DNA of 64,000 nt from Halobaculum litoreum (GTDB lineage: Archaea > Halobacteriota > Halobacteria > Halobacteriales > Haloferacaceae): the NCBI RefSeq assembly GCF_030127125.1, contig NZ_CP126156.1:806001-870000 (forward strand), written 5' to 3'. Below are positions 19,054-28,250 of this stretch, one piece after another (position 1 is the first letter of the stretch; every line of letters starts with the position of its first letter). Position numbers and translations under genes: made by a program. The notes under the pieces were generated by a model. The model did not search any database. It saw only the letters and a list, made by a program, of their open reading frames with translations, and was not told the DNA's origin.

Positions 19054-20223
19054 ATGAACCGTCGCACACGCGAGTACCTCACGGGGCGCTTCGGCGACTA
19101 CTACCGGAGCGCGAGCGTCTCCCCGCCGCCGCAGGCCAACGAGCGCGAGTGGGGACACATCCCGTTCACCGCGGGCGACGGCACGACCATGGTCCGCCAC
19201 CAGTCGCTGCTCGACATCGGCGAGGTGGGGGAGTTCCTCACGCGCGAGGCGCCCCGTCACGCGTACTTCTCGGCGGCCCGCTACGACGACCCCGCGAACG
19301 GGTCGATGAGCGGGAAGGGGTGGCGCTCGGCGGATCTGGTCTTCGACCTCGACGCCGACCACCTCCCGGGCGTCGACCCGGAGGAGGCGGGCTACGGCGA
19401 GATGCTCGCCGCCTGCAAGGAGGAACTGCTCGCGCTGCTCGACATCCTGACGGCGGACTTCGGGTTCGCCGACGGGGACATGCAGGTCGTGTTCTCGGGC
19501 GGGCGCGGCTACCACGTCCACGTCCGCGACGACGCCGTCGCGGAGCTGGACTCGACCGCGCGCCGGGAGGTCGTCGACTACGTCCGCGCGGTCGACCTCA
19601 ACTACGACGGCCTGATCGAGAAGCGGCCGAACGACCGCGGGACGACGCTGCAGAAACAGCTCCGCCGCGAGGGCGGGTGGGGGCGTCGCGTCCACGAGGC
19701 GCTCGTCGACTACGCCGAGGACCTGCTCGCGATGGACGAGGCCGACGCGCTCGCCGAACTGCAGGAGCTCGACGGCGTCGGTGAGAAGACGGCCCGCACC
19801 ATCTACGGGGTGCTCGACCGCAACCCCGAAGGGGTGAAATCCGGGAACGTGGAGTTGGGTCCGGGCGCCTCGACGCTGGTGCGGGCCGTCGCCGAGCGCG
19901 TCACCGCCGACCAGACGGCGCCCATCGACGAACCCGTCACCACGGACATCCGGCGACTCATCCGCCTGCCGGGGAGCATCCACGGCGGGAGCGGCCTGCT
20001 CGTGTGCCCGCTGGAGCGCGACGAGGTCGCGGCGTTCGACCCGCTGACGGACGCGGTGCCGGACCGCTTCCGCGGGCGCGACATCCTCGTCGACGTCGAG
20101 GAACCGGGGCCGGTCGACGTGGGCGACGACAGAGATAAGGTGCCGGAGGGAATCGTCTCGGTACCCGAGTACGTCGGCGTGTTCCTCATGGCACGCGGAC
20201 GAGCGCAGAAGGCGAGGGAGTAG
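19054..20223 (+). CDS. priS: DNA primase small (catalytic) subunit PriS
   Basis: A 389-residue archaeo-eukaryotic primase catalytic subunit that makes RNA/DNA primers with PriL. The catalytic motif is LVFDLDAD (about residues 95-102). VVFSGGRGYHVHV carries the His motif of the active site, and LPGSIHGGSGLLV is the nucleotide-binding motif near the C-terminal third. The N-terminus is MNRRTREYLTGRFGDYYRS. The length matches haloarchaeal PriS. No intein or insertion is seen. It is followed after 6 bp by the GINS gene, a conserved archaeal pairing that puts two fork components in one operon. PriL is not in this window. Confidence 0.95.
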   Translation: MNRRTREYLTGRFGDYYRSASVSPPPQANEREWGHIPFTAGDGTTMVRHQSLLDIGEVGEFLTREAPRHAYFSAARYDDPANGSMSGKGWRSADLVFDLDADHLPGVDPEEAGYGEMLAACKEELLALLDILTADFGFADGDMQVVFSGGRGYHVHVRDDAVAELDSTARREVVDYVRAVDLNYDGLIEKRPNDRGTTLQKQLRREGGWGRRVHEALVDYAEDLLAMDEADALAELQELDGVGEKTARTIYGVLDRNPEGVKSGNVELGPGASTLVRAVAERVTADQTAPIDEPVTTDIRRLIRLPGSIHGGSGLLVCPLERDEVAAFDPLTDAVPDRFRGRDILVDVEEPGPVDVGDDRDKVPEGIVSVPEYVGVFLMARGRAQKARE

Positions 20224-20229
20224 CACACG

Positions 20230-21215
20230 ATGGATCTGGACGAACTACGCTCGGTACAGTCGAAGGAACGCAGGAAGGACAGCCTCCAGCACCTGCGTGA
20301 CTCCTTCTACGAGGACGTCGCGGCGTACCTCGCCGAGCGCAAGCGCCAGCGCGACGAGCGCGCCGCGGAGGTGAGCAACCCCTTCTCCGACAAGCGGGTC
20401 CGCAAGCTCTCCGACGAGATCGAGACCGCCGAGGAGGTCGTCGAGTCGCTGTACGAACGGCGCGTCGGCAAGGTGGTGAAGCTCTCGTCGTTCGCGGCCG
20501 CCGGCGCCCCCACCGACACGGAGGGGATGACGGTCCAGGAGGCGGAGCTGTTCGAGGACCTCGTCGTCCGGATCGAACAGAACAAAGACCGCGTCCTCGA
20601 CGTGCTGGAGAACGGCGCCGGCGTCGACATCGGCGTCGGGGGCGGCTCCCCGGTCGAGGCCGAGGCCGACGCGCCGGCGGCGGCCGTCGGCGCCGACGCG
20701 GCCACGGGCGCGAGCGCGACCGACGCGAGCGCCCCCTCGTCGGACGCCCCCGCACCTCCGCCCGACACCCCGACCGACGACGACGGCGGCGGCGTCCTCG
20801 CGGACGCGATGGGCGGCGAGTCGCCGTCCGCCGGGGCCGACGCCGGGGCGACCGCCCCCGACACGGCCGCGGAGTCGCCGCCGGCGCCCGCGGAGGCGCC
20901 CGCCGGCGAGCCGGCCGATCAGCCCGCCGAGCCGTCGGATGGCCCGGGGAGTTCGTCCCGGGCTCCGAGCCCGACCGCGCGGGCGGCGCCCCGGACGTGG
21001 GCTCCGATCCGGGTCCCGAACCGTCGACCGACGCCGCGACCGCGGCCGACGACGACGCCGTCGACCGGCGGACGCTCCGGATCACCCGGGACGTGGGGTC
21101 GATCCTCGGCGTCGACGACGTCGAGTACGATCTGGCGGCCGACGACGTGGTGACGCTCCCGGCGGAGAACGCCGGGCCGCTCGTCGAGCGCGACGCCGCC
21201 GAACCCGTCGAGTAG
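20230..21215 (+). pseudogene. GINS complex subunit (Gins15/51-like), one frameshift
   Basis: A subunit of the GINS complex that couples MCM helicase and other fork proteins in archaeal replication. The helical A domain spans about residues 1-130 (MDLDELRSVQSKERRKDS to EQNKDRVLDVLENG). A long disordered Ala/Asp/Pro-rich linker of about 130 residues follows. The small beta-rich B domain is TLRITRDVGSILGVDDVEYD, then LPAENAGPLVERD. The A-domain frame leaves the expected sequence at the GGGG run at 20946-20949. Adding one base gives EFVPGSEPDRAGGAPDVGSD and leads into the B domain, which ends at 21215. This is a one-base deletion or a sequencing error. Since GINS is essential, an error is the likelier reading. 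Confidence 0.85.
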
Positions 21216-21326
21216 TCGGTCGCCCGCGGCCGGTCGGGGGCGCGACGCGGATCGTTCTCGTGAGGCGGGGTCGTTCCACTCACCCACACCGACACGGCTT
21301 TTCGGCGGGCCGCCCCAACCCCGGCC

Positions 21327-21797
21327 ATGCTCGACATCGGCACCGAGGCGCCCGGCTTCTCGCTCCCCGACCACGTCGGCCGCGAGGTCTCGCTCGACGA
21401 GTTCGACGGCAAGCGGGTCGTCCTCTACTTCTACCCGCGGGCGGACACCCCGGGCTGTACGACCGAGGCGTGCGGCTTCCGCGACGCCTACGACGAGTTC
21501 GAGGCGCGCGACACCGTCGTGCTCGGCGTCAGCGACGACCCGGTCGACGACCTCACGGCGTTCGCGCGCAAGCACGACCTCCCGTTCAGCCTGCTCTCGG
21601 ATGAGGACGGATCGGTCGCGGCTGCGTACGACTCCTACGGCGAGAAGAACGTGTTCGGCAACGTCGTCGAGGGCGTGTTCCGCAACACGTACCTGATCGG
21701 CCCCGACGGAACGATCGAGCGCGTGTACGAGGGCGTCTCGCCCGAGGAGCACGCCGAAGAACTCCTCGCGGACATCGACGACCTGCGCGGCGAGTAG
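21327..21797 (+). CDS. bcp: Thioredoxin-dependent peroxiredoxin (Bcp/PrxQ type)
   Basis: A 156-residue atypical two-Cys peroxiredoxin that reduces H2O2 and organic peroxides with thioredoxin. The peroxidatic motif is YFYPRADTPGCTTEACGFRD. Cys44 is peroxidatic and Cys49 the resolving residue typical of the Bcp subgroup. The conserved Thr and Pro of PxxxTxxC are present. LPFSLLSDEDGSVAAAYDSYG and FRNTYLIGPDGTI complete the thioredoxin fold. The length is normal. It is a stand-alone gene between GINS and a convergent EamA transporter. Confidence 0.93.
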   Translation: MLDIGTEAPGFSLPDHVGREVSLDEFDGKRVVLYFYPRADTPGCTTEACGFRDAYDEFEARDTVVLGVSDDPVDDLTAFARKHDLPFSLLSDEDGSVAAAYDSYGEKNVFGNVVEGVFRNTYLIGPDGTIERVYEGVSPEEHAEELLADIDDLRGE

Positions 21798-21833
21798 CCG
21801 GCCCGGGAACGGCGGGTGACGCGGGCCGACCGT

Positions 21834-22745
21834 TCACCACGACCGTCCGCGGAGTTGGCGCCGGATCGCCTCCCGCTTGACGAGCGCGAACCCGGCGACG
21901 ACGACGAGGAACCCGACGACCGTGAGCGGCGTCACCGCCTCCTCCAGCAGCACGGCTCCGGCCACCGTCGCGACGACGGGGACGACGTAGCTCACGAGGT
22001 TGATCTCGAACGGCCCCAGCCGGTCGAGCAGCCCGAAGTAGATCGCGTACGCGAGCGCCGAGGCGAACACGCCGAGGAACGCCAGCGACACGAGCACCCG
22101 GGGCGACAGCGCCGTCGGGAGGGGCTGGGGCTCCCCGGCGGCGACGCTGAGCCCGTGGAGGACGACCGCGCCCAGCGCCATCCCCCACGCGGTCCGCGGG
22201 AGCGCGTCGGAGGGCGGCGCGAGCCACCGGGTGACGACGCTCCCGAAGGAGACGGCGACAGCCGCGACGAACACGAGCGCGACGCCGACGGTGGTGTCGC
22301 CGCCGAGGTTCGCGGGCGAGGGCTGCGCGACGAGCGCCACGCCGAGCACGCCGAGCGCGACGCCGACGTACCCCCGCAGGTCGAGGCTCCCCTCCCCGAG
22401 CAGCCAGACGGTGAAGAACGTCGTGAGGATGGGGTTGAGGCTGTACACGATCGAGGCGATGCCGCCGGTGGTGTACACCTGCCCGTACGCGAGGAAGGCG
22501 ATGTTCGCCACGACGAACAGGAGACCGGCGACCGCGACGGCGCCCAGATCCGACGGGGTGCGCGGGATGGGGTCGTCGGCGGTCGCGAACACGTACCCCA
22601 ACGCGACGAGCGCGCCCAGATCGAAGCGGTACGCGCCGAGCAGCAGCGGGTCGAGTTCGACGAGGCCGAACTCGATGGCGGGGAAGCTCCCGCCCCAGCA
22701 CAGCCCGAGCGCGAGGAACAGCGCGGCGGTTCGGGCGGAACTCAC
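21834..22745 (-). CDS. EamA/DMT-family transporter
   Basis: A 303-residue membrane protein with about ten hydrophobic helices in two repeated EamA halves: FLALGLCWGGSFPAIEFGLVE near the N-terminus, and YSLNPILTTFFTVWLLGEGS ending the first half. The second half ends in YVVPVVATVAGAVLLEEAV and LTVVGFLVVVAGFALVKRE. Both P-x-(x)-E-type re-entry signatures are present. It probably exports a small metabolite; the substrate is unknown. It converges with bcp and lies in the same direction as the small membrane-protein gene upstream. Confidence 0.85.
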   Translation of the reverse strand: MSSARTAALFLALGLCWGGSFPAIEFGLVELDPLLLGAYRFDLGALVALGYVFATADDPIPRTPSDLGAVAVAGLLFVVANIAFLAYGQVYTTGGIASIVYSLNPILTTFFTVWLLGEGSLDLRGYVGVALGVLGVALVAQPSPANLGGDTTVGVALVFVAAVAVSFGSVVTRWLAPPSDALPRTAWGMALGAVVLHGLSVAAGEPQPLPTALSPRVLVSLAFLGVFASALAYAIYFGLLDRLGPFEINLVSYVVPVVATVAGAVLLEEAVTPLTVVGFLVVVAGFALVKREAIRRQLRGRSW

Positions 22746-22851
22746 GGAGTGGTCACGTCCGATCCGCCGGGCGGGACGGACTTGCGCGTTTCCGTTCGCC
22801 CCGGCGATCGCGGCGGCCGCGGCCGGCGCGCGGGTCGGGACCGCCCGCCGG

Positions 22852-23172
22852 TCACCGGCCCACCCGCTCGGCGACGCGCTCGATCCGCTCCCACTTCGCG
22901 TCGACGACGAACGGGAGCACGAACAGGACGACGACCAGCAGCGCGCCCGAGACGTTCCCCGGGAGGCCGAAGTTCGTCGGCAGCGACGACCCGAGGAACG
23001 CGCCCGTGTGCGACCCGGCGATCACGAACAGGAGTTGCCGGACGCCCCGACGACGCCGGTCCGAGCGGGTCTGGACCGGCCGTCGGGCCGCCACGCGTCC
23101 GTCGGTGTCGCTCGCCTCGGCGTCGGGCTCGTCCCCCCCGGCGGGGCCGTCGCTGTCGTCCATGTCGGGCAC
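22852..23172 (-). CDS. Small membrane protein, haloarchaeal hypothetical
   Basis: A 106-residue protein. About 30 acidic disordered residues lead into a basic stretch (RSDRRRRGVRQ) and then a hydrophobic region, LLFVIAGSHTGAFLGSSLPT, followed by GALLVVVLFVLPFVVDAKW, so probably two membrane segments with an acidic cytoplasmic tail. Function unknown. Translation could instead start at the internal ATG three codons in. It follows the prenyl synthase gene on the same strand. Confidence 0.6.
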   Translation of the reverse strand: MPDMDDSDGPAGGDEPDAEASDTDGRVAARRPVQTRSDRRRRGVRQLLFVIAGSHTGAFLGSSLPTNFGLPGNVSGALLVVVLFVLPFVVDAKWERIERVAERVGR

Positions 23173-23208
23173 GCCGCACGGGGCGAGTAAAAAACGGGCC
23201 GTCGCGAC

Positions 23209-24258
23209 TCAGTAGCCGCGGGTGATGAGGTAGTCGGCCAGGTCCGCCAGCAGGTCGCGCGCCGGCCCCTCGGGGAGCACCGAGAGTCGCCCCTTCGAGC
23301 GTTCGGTGAGGTCCTCGGCCATGTCGCGGGCGTAGGCGATCGAGCCCGCCTCCTCCAGCACCGCGACGGCCTCGTCCACCTCCGCCTCGCTCACCATCGC
23401 GGGCGTCTCCGCGCTGACGAGCGCGTCCACGTCGACACCCTGCTGGCGCGCGTGGAGCGTGATGAGCGTCTCCTTCTCCTCGACGAGGTCGGAGCCGCGC
23501 TGTTTCCCGAGCTTCTCGGAGGGCACCGTCAGGTCGAGCACGTCGTCCTGGATCTGGAACGCGCGCCCGGAGTCGACGCCGTACTGGTACAGCGCCTGCA
23601 CCGTCTCGTCGTCGGCACCCATGAGGACCGCGGGGATGGCCGCCGACGCGCCGTACAGGACGGCGGTCTTCAGCTCGACCATCTCGAGGTACTCCTCGGG
23701 CGTGACGTCGTCGCGCGACTCGAAGTCGACGTCGAGCGACTGCCCCTCGCAGATGCGGGTGCACGCGGAGGCGAGTCGGTTGACCGCGTCGACGGTGTTC
23801 GCGGGGTCGGCGCCGGTGTCCGAGAGCAGCTCGAACGCCTTGGCGTACAGCGTGTCGCCGGCGAGGATCGCGGTCTCGGTGTCGTACGCGCGGTGGACCG
23901 CCGGCTCGCCGCGCCGGAGGTCGTCCTCGTCCATGATGTCGTCGTGGATGAGGGTGAACGACTGGATGACCTCGACGCTCACGGCCGCCCGCATCAGGTC
24001 GAACTCCTCGCCGTCGAGCGCCGGGAACGACCGGTAGTCGGTCGCGTCGTCGGCGTCGACCTCCGCGAGCGCCTCGCCGACCAGCAGCGCCGCCGTCGGC
24101 CGGAGGCGCTTGCCGCCGGCCTCGAGGATGTACCGGGTGGCCTCGTACAGCCGCTCGGGCTCGGCCATCGGGAGGTCCTCGTCGAGGGCGGCGTTGACGC
24201 GTTCGCGGCGCTGTCCGACCGCCGCGAGCACCCGTTCTGCCGTCGCGTCCTGCGCCAT
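23209..24258 (-). CDS. idsA: Polyprenyl (farnesyl/geranylgeranyl) diphosphate synthase
   Basis: A prenyl chain elongase of about 349 residues that supplies the C20 (or C25) isoprenoid for archaeal membrane lipids. The first Asp-rich motif is LIHDDIMDEDDLRRG and the second is QIQDDVLDL. ILEAGGKRLRP carries the substrate-binding Gly-Lys-Arg. EEKETLITLHARQQ lies near the C-terminus. I use the ATG at 24258. A GTG two codons earlier (24264) overlaps the RNase J stop as GTGA and is equally possible. Product chain length is set by residues before the first motif and cannot be called safely. The gene is in an operon with RNase J. Confidence 0.9.
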   Translation of the reverse strand: MAQDATAERVLAAVGQRRERVNAALDEDLPMAEPERLYEATRYILEAGGKRLRPTAALLVGEALAEVDADDATDYRSFPALDGEEFDLMRAAVSVEVIQSFTLIHDDIMDEDDLRRGEPAVHRAYDTETAILAGDTLYAKAFELLSDTGADPANTVDAVNRLASACTRICEGQSLDVDFESRDDVTPEEYLEMVELKTAVLYGASAAIPAVLMGADDETVQALYQYGVDSGRAFQIQDDVLDLTVPSEKLGKQRGSDLVEEKETLITLHARQQGVDVDALVSAETPAMVSEAEVDEAVAVLEEAGSIAYARDMAEDLTERSKGRLSVLPEGPARDLLADLADYLITRGY

Positions 24259-24260
24259 CG

Positions 24261-25613
24261 TCACTCGGTCAGCTGGATCATGTTGCCGTTCTGCGTGACG
24301 TGGAGGTCACGGCCGAGCTTGTACCCCTTGCGGCTCGCCAGGTCCACGTACGGCGCGAAGCCCTTCATGTCCTGGTGGGCCGGGATGACGTGCTGGGGTT
24401 CCAGCGCGTCGAGCATCTGGTAGTGCCCCTCCTCGCGGAGGTGGCCCGACACGTGGATGTCGTCGTAGATGCGCGCGCCCTGCATCTTCAGGAGGCGCTC
24501 GGACTGGTAGCGCTGCCCCTCGTTCGTCGGCTCCGGGATGACCCGCGCCGAGAAGACGACCTTGTCGCCGTCGTCCAGTTCGTACGGGGTCTCGCCGCGA
24601 CCCATGCGGGTGAGCATCGCGCGCGGCTCGCCCTGGTGGCCCGTCACGATGGGGAGGTAGTTCTCCTTGCCCTCCTGCATGATCCGCTTGAAGGTGCGGT
24701 CGACGGACTTGCGGTGGCCGTACATCCCGAGGTCGTCCGGGAAGTCGACGAAGTTCAGGCGCTCGGCGGTGCCGGAGTACTTCTCCATCGAGCGACCGAG
24801 CAGCACCGGCTCGCGGCCGATCTCCTCGGCGAACTCGACGAGCGAGGAGACGCGCGACACGTGCGAGGAGAACGTCGTGGCGACGATGCCGCCGTCGTAG
24901 TCCTCGATGGACGTGAGCACGTCCTTCAGGTGGCGTCGGGCGACGGACTCGGAGGGCGTGCGGCCCTTCCGGCCGGCGTTGGTACAGTCCTCGATGTACG
25001 CGAGGACGCCGTTGCCCTCGCGGCCGATCTCGCGGAACCGCTGCATGTCGATGGGGTCCTCGAGGACCGGCGAGTGGTCCATCCGCTTGTCGAGGCCGTA
25101 CACGACGGCGCCCTCGGGCGTGTGGACGACCGGGTTCACCGCGTCGATGATGGAGTGGGTGACGTGGACGAACTCGAGCTGGACGTTGCCGGAGTCGCCG
25201 ATCTCCATCGTCTCGCCGGCCTCCATCTTGACGAGGTCGTTGTCGACGTTGAACTTGTTCTCGCCTTTGACCTGCTGTTTCACCAGTTCGATGGTGAACG
25301 GCGCGGAGACGATGGGGGCGTCGTAGCGGTGCGCCAGCTTCGAGATGGCGCCGATGTGGTCGAGGTGACCGTGCGTCGGCACGATCGCCTGCACGTCGCC
25401 CTCCATGTCGCTCATCACCCGGTCGTCCGGGATGGCGCCCATGTCGATCAGGTCGAGGCTGTGCATCTTCTCGGTCTCGACGTTGTCGTGGATCAGGACC
25501 TGACTCAGGTTGAGGCCCATGTCGAACACCACGATGTCGTCTCCCGCTCTGACTGCCGTCATCTGACGACCGACTTCCTCGTAGCCGCCGATCGTCGCGA
25601 TTTCTACTTCCAT
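24261..25613 (-). CDS. rnj: Ribonuclease J (metallo-beta-lactamase/beta-CASP 5'-3' exonuclease)
   Basis: A 450-residue archaeal RNase J involved in RNA turnover and 5' end processing. The metallo-beta-lactamase motif is [16 protein letters not shown], preceded by [10 protein letters not shown]. The beta-CASP region includes [20 protein letters not shown] and [13 protein letters not shown]. Late motifs [10 protein letters not shown] and [11 protein letters not shown] supply the remaining metal-binding His residues. I chose the ATG at 25613 ([17 protein letters not shown]). The open frame continues upstream but is Arg/Thr-rich noise. Its stop overlaps the idsA start, an arrangement conserved in haloarchaea. 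Confidence 0.92.
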   Translation of the reverse strand: MEVEIATIGGYEEVGRQMTAVRAGDDIVVFDMGLNLSQVLIHDNVETEKMHSLDLIDMGAIPDDRVMSDMEGDVQAIVPTHGHLDHIGAISKLAHRYDAPIVSAPFTIELVKQQVKGENKFNVDNDLVKMEAGETMEIGDSGNVQLEFVHVTHSIIDAVNPVVHTPEGAVVYGLDKRMDHSPVLEDPIDMQRFREIGREGNGVLAYIEDCTNAGRKGRTPSESVARRHLKDVLTSIEDYDGGIVATTFSSHVSRVSSLVEFAEEIGREPVLLGRSMEKYSGTAERLNFVDFPDDLGMYGHRKSVDRTFKRIMQEGKENYLPIVTGHQGEPRAMLTRMGRGETPYELDDGDKVVFSARVIPEPTNEGQRYQSERLLKMQGARIYDDIHVSGHLREEGHYQMLDALEPQHVIPAHQDMKGFAPYVDLASRKGYKLGRDLHVTQNGNMIQLTE

Positions 25614-25943
25614 GGTTGCGTTCGTTGGTTGTTGCGAGCGTGAATCCCGCGCGTCGCGCGCGCGGCCGATGCTCGTACGGAAAGCCCCGGTACGGGTCGC
25701 TGTGGACCCCGGCGTCTTACAGCGCGTCGGTCCGCAATCCCGCAATACGAGGTCGATCCCCGTACTTACCCGCGGGCCTGTGGTGTTTGTAGCGTATCGG
25801 TCCGGTGTTAAAACTGTGCGGGTTCGACCGCCGTCGGCCGCGACCCCCGAGCGTCGCTACGGCCGCCGAACGGCCGGTCGGCGCCGGTTCCGGCTCACAA
25901 CGGGTCCGGTACGCTTAAACGGCAATCGGCCGACGGGGCGAAC
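25614..25943. promoter_or_regulatory. Divergent rnj / lsm intergenic region
   Basis: A 330-bp gene-free gap. On the right, TACGCTTAAACGG (about 25909-25921) is a TATA-like element about 25 bp before the lsm ATG at 25944. On the left, AT-richer sequence follows the rnj start region (GGTTGCGTTCGTTGGTTGTTG, 25614-25634). TGTGGTGTTTGTAGCG near 25779-25794 may hold part of the rnj promoter. Nothing else was recognised. Confidence 0.45.
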
Positions 25944-26159
25944 ATGACTGGCCGTCCGCTCGACGTGCTGGAGGAGTCGCTCGACACGCCGGTGACCGTC
26001 CACCTGAAGGACGGCTCCGCGCACTTCGGCGTCCTCGCCGGCTACGACCAACACATGAACGTCGTCCTCGATCCGACGGAGCTGGAGGGCTCCACGGACG
26101 ACGAAGTGGAAGACACAACGATTATCCGTGGCGACAACGTCGTTTCCATCAACGCATGA
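25944..26159 (+). CDS. lsm: LSm (Sm-like) archaeal RNA-binding protein
   Basis: A 71-residue Sm-fold protein that forms a heptameric ring and binds U-rich RNA (Hfq-like roles in archaea). Sm1 is [27 protein letters not shown] and Sm2 is [11 protein letters not shown], containing the typical I-R-G-D-N. An acidic loop ([10 protein letters not shown]) lies between them. The stop codon TGA shares bases with the start codon of the L37e gene (ATGA). This lsm-rpl37e pair is a well-known overlapping haloarchaeal operon. Confidence 0.95.
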   Translation: MTGRPLDVLEESLDTPVTVHLKDGSAHFGVLAGYDQHMNVVLDPTELEGSTDDEVEDTTIIRGDNVVSINA

Positions 26160-26332
26160 CCGGAGCCGGAACGCCGTCTCAGGGGAAGAAGAACAAGACG
26201 ACGCACGTCAAGTGTCGACGCTGCGGCGAGAAGTCCTACCACGTGAAGAAGAAGAAGTGCTCCTCCTGCGGCTTCGGGAAGTCCGCCAAGCGGCGCGACT
26301 ACTCGTGGCAGTCGAAGGCCGGCGACAACTGA
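26156..26332 (+). CDS. rpl37e: Ribosomal protein eL37 (L37e)
   Basis: A 58-residue basic zinc-ribbon protein of the large ribosomal subunit: [17 protein letters not shown], then [21 protein letters not shown] and [16 protein letters not shown]. The four zinc ligands are in CRRC and CSSC. The strong Lys content is unusual among its acidic neighbours but normal for this protein. The start is the ATG at 26156, which overlaps the lsm stop by one base pattern (ATGA), so translation is probably coupled. Confidence 0.96.
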   Translation: MTGAGTPSQGKKNKTTHVKCRRCGEKSYHVKKKKCSSCGFGKSAKRRDYSWQSKAGDN

Positions 26333-26542
26333 GCCGTCTCTCCTCTCACGTTCTCACGCTCCCGTAGCGACGGTGTCGCCGCTCGGCGCCGCTCGTCGGG
26401 GCGCCGTTCCGCCGCCGCCGGTGCTCGGCCGGTGCCCCCTCTGCGGGTGTGATGTACACGAACGCGCATACACTGGCTCCGAATCGCGGACACCTACACA
26501 CGATAACGAGGGTTTTTGTGGAGCCGGTGTCCAGTACCTCCC

Positions 26543-28078
26543 ATGCCACAGGGCGACCCCGGGGAGGGTACGTCGGCGCCGGTCACATCGCTCACGGAAC
26601 CGCTCGGCGACGGCTCGCGCGAGCCGACGCCCGGCGACGGGCCGACGGAGAAGTGCGGCGTGGTCGGGGTGTCGCTGGCCGACCGGGACGCGGCCCGCCC
26701 GCTGTACTACTCGCTGTACGCGCTGCAACACCGCGGGCAGGACTCCGCGGGGATCGCCACCCACGACGGCTTCCAGCAACACAGCCACGTGGAGATGGGG
26801 CTCGTCGGCGACGCGTTCTCGCAGTCGGACCTCGACGGCCTCGCGGGGTCGGCGGGCATCGGCCACGTCCGCTACCCCACCGCCGGCGGCGTCAACGCCT
26901 GCTGTGCCCAGCCGTTCTCGGTGTCGTTCAAGTCCGGCGCGCTCGGGCTCGCGCACAACGGGAACCTCGTGAACGCCGACGAGATCCGCGACGAACTCGC
27001 GGGCGTCGGCCACGCGTTCACATCGCAGGGCGACACCGAGGTTATCGCCCACGACCTCGCGCGCAACCTCCTCGAGTCGGACCTGATCCGCGCGGTCAAG
27101 CGGACGATGAGCCGGATCCACGGGTCGTACTCGCTGACGGTGATGCACGACGACACCGTCCTCGGCGTGCGCGACCCGCGGGGGAACCGGCCGCTGTGTA
27201 TCGGCGAACTGGAGGACGGCTACGTGATCGCCAGCGAGTCGGCCGCCATCGACACGCTCGACGGCGACCTCGTCCGCGACGTGCGGCCGGGCGAACTCGT
27301 GGTGCTCGAATCCGACGGCAGCGGCTTCGACTCCTACCGCCTGTTCGAGGAGGAGACCAGCGCCCACTGCTTCTTCGAGCACGTCTACTTCGCGCGCCCG
27401 GACTCGGTCATCGACGACACGCTCGTGTACGAGGCGCGGCGCGACCTCGGGCGGGCGCTGTGGGAGGAGGCCGGCGTCGACACCGACGTCGTCATGCCGG
27501 TGCCGGACTCCGGCCGGGCGTTCGCCTCGGGGTACGCCGACGCCGCCGCCGAGGACGACGCGGGCGTCGAGTTCGCCGAGGGGCTGATGAAGAACCGCTA
27601 CGTCGGCCGGACGTTCATCATGCCGACGCAGGACGAGCGCGAGCGGGCGGTGCGCCTCAAGCTCAACCCGATCCGCTCGACGGTCGAGGGGCGGACGGTC
27701 ACCCTCATCGACGACTCCATCGTCCGCGGGACGACCTCCACACAGCTGGTCCAACTGCTGCGCGACGCGGGCGCCGAGGAGGTGCACGTCCGCATCGGGG
27801 CGCCGGCCATCGTCGCCCCCTGTTACATGGGGATCGACATGGCGACCCGCGAGGAGCTGATCGCCGCGGACCGCTCGGTCGAGGAGGTGCGCGAGGCGAT
27901 CGGCGCCGACTCGCTGTCGTACCTCTCGACGGACGCCGTCGCCGGCGCGCTGGCGTCGTCGAAGTCCGACCTGTGCCTCGGCTGTGTGACCGGCGAGTAC
28001 CCGTACGACATCGACGGCGAGCCCACCGACCGCGACGTGCAGCGGCCGGCGGTCGGCGAGGCGCCCGCGGACGACTGA
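26543..28078 (+). CDS. purF: Amidophosphoribosyltransferase
   Basis: A 511-residue enzyme for the first committed step of purine synthesis: PRPP plus glutamine gives phosphoribosylamine. The N-terminal Ntn glutaminase domain has its catalytic Cys in EKCGVVGVSL (Cys38), so a propeptide of about 37 residues would be removed. ALQHRGQDSAGIA and GHVRYPTAGG are typical of the class. The PRPP loop is VTLIDDSIVRGTTSTQL. C-terminal LCLGCVTGEYPYD holds Cys residues of the iron-sulfur cluster. I favour the ATG at 26543. A GTG at 26516 (immediately after a GTTTTT run) would add nine residues. Confidence 0.93.
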   Translation: MPQGDPGEGTSAPVTSLTEPLGDGSREPTPGDGPTEKCGVVGVSLADRDAARPLYYSLYALQHRGQDSAGIATHDGFQQHSHVEMGLVGDAFSQSDLDGLAGSAGIGHVRYPTAGGVNACCAQPFSVSFKSGALGLAHNGNLVNADEIRDELAGVGHAFTSQGDTEVIAHDLARNLLESDLIRAVKRTMSRIHGSYSLTVMHDDTVLGVRDPRGNRPLCIGELEDGYVIASESAAIDTLDGDLVRDVRPGELVVLESDGSGFDSYRLFEEETSAHCFFEHVYFARPDSVIDDTLVYEARRDLGRALWEEAGVDTDVVMPVPDSGRAFASGYADAAAEDDAGVEFAEGLMKNRYVGRTFIMPTQDERERAVRLKLNPIRSTVEGRTVTLIDDSIVRGTTSTQLVQLLRDAGAEEVHVRIGAPAIVAPCYMGIDMATREELIAADRSVEEVREAIGADSLSYLSTDAVAGALASSKSDLCLGCVTGEYPYDIDGEPTDRDVQRPAVGEAPADD

Positions 28079-28250
28079 GCGGTCGCGGCCGCCGCTACCG
28101 CCGGCGGCGAGTGGCGAACAGGCGACACGCTCCGCGTCCGCGGACCGGCGTGTCGCACACCCGCGATCGGCCCGCGGCGTCCGTCACCGCATCGCCGCCG
28201 GTGGTCGCGTCCTACTACGTGAACCCCCGCGTGCGCCGAGGGGCGCCGAC

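Noticed and set aside
19054-20223. Intein or insertion in PriS
   Set aside because: The length and the order of catalytic motifs are normal, with no extra domain.
25614-25943. Coding sequence in the rnj-lsm gap
   Set aside because: The open frame is Arg/Pro-rich without conservation. The region instead shows promoter-like elements.
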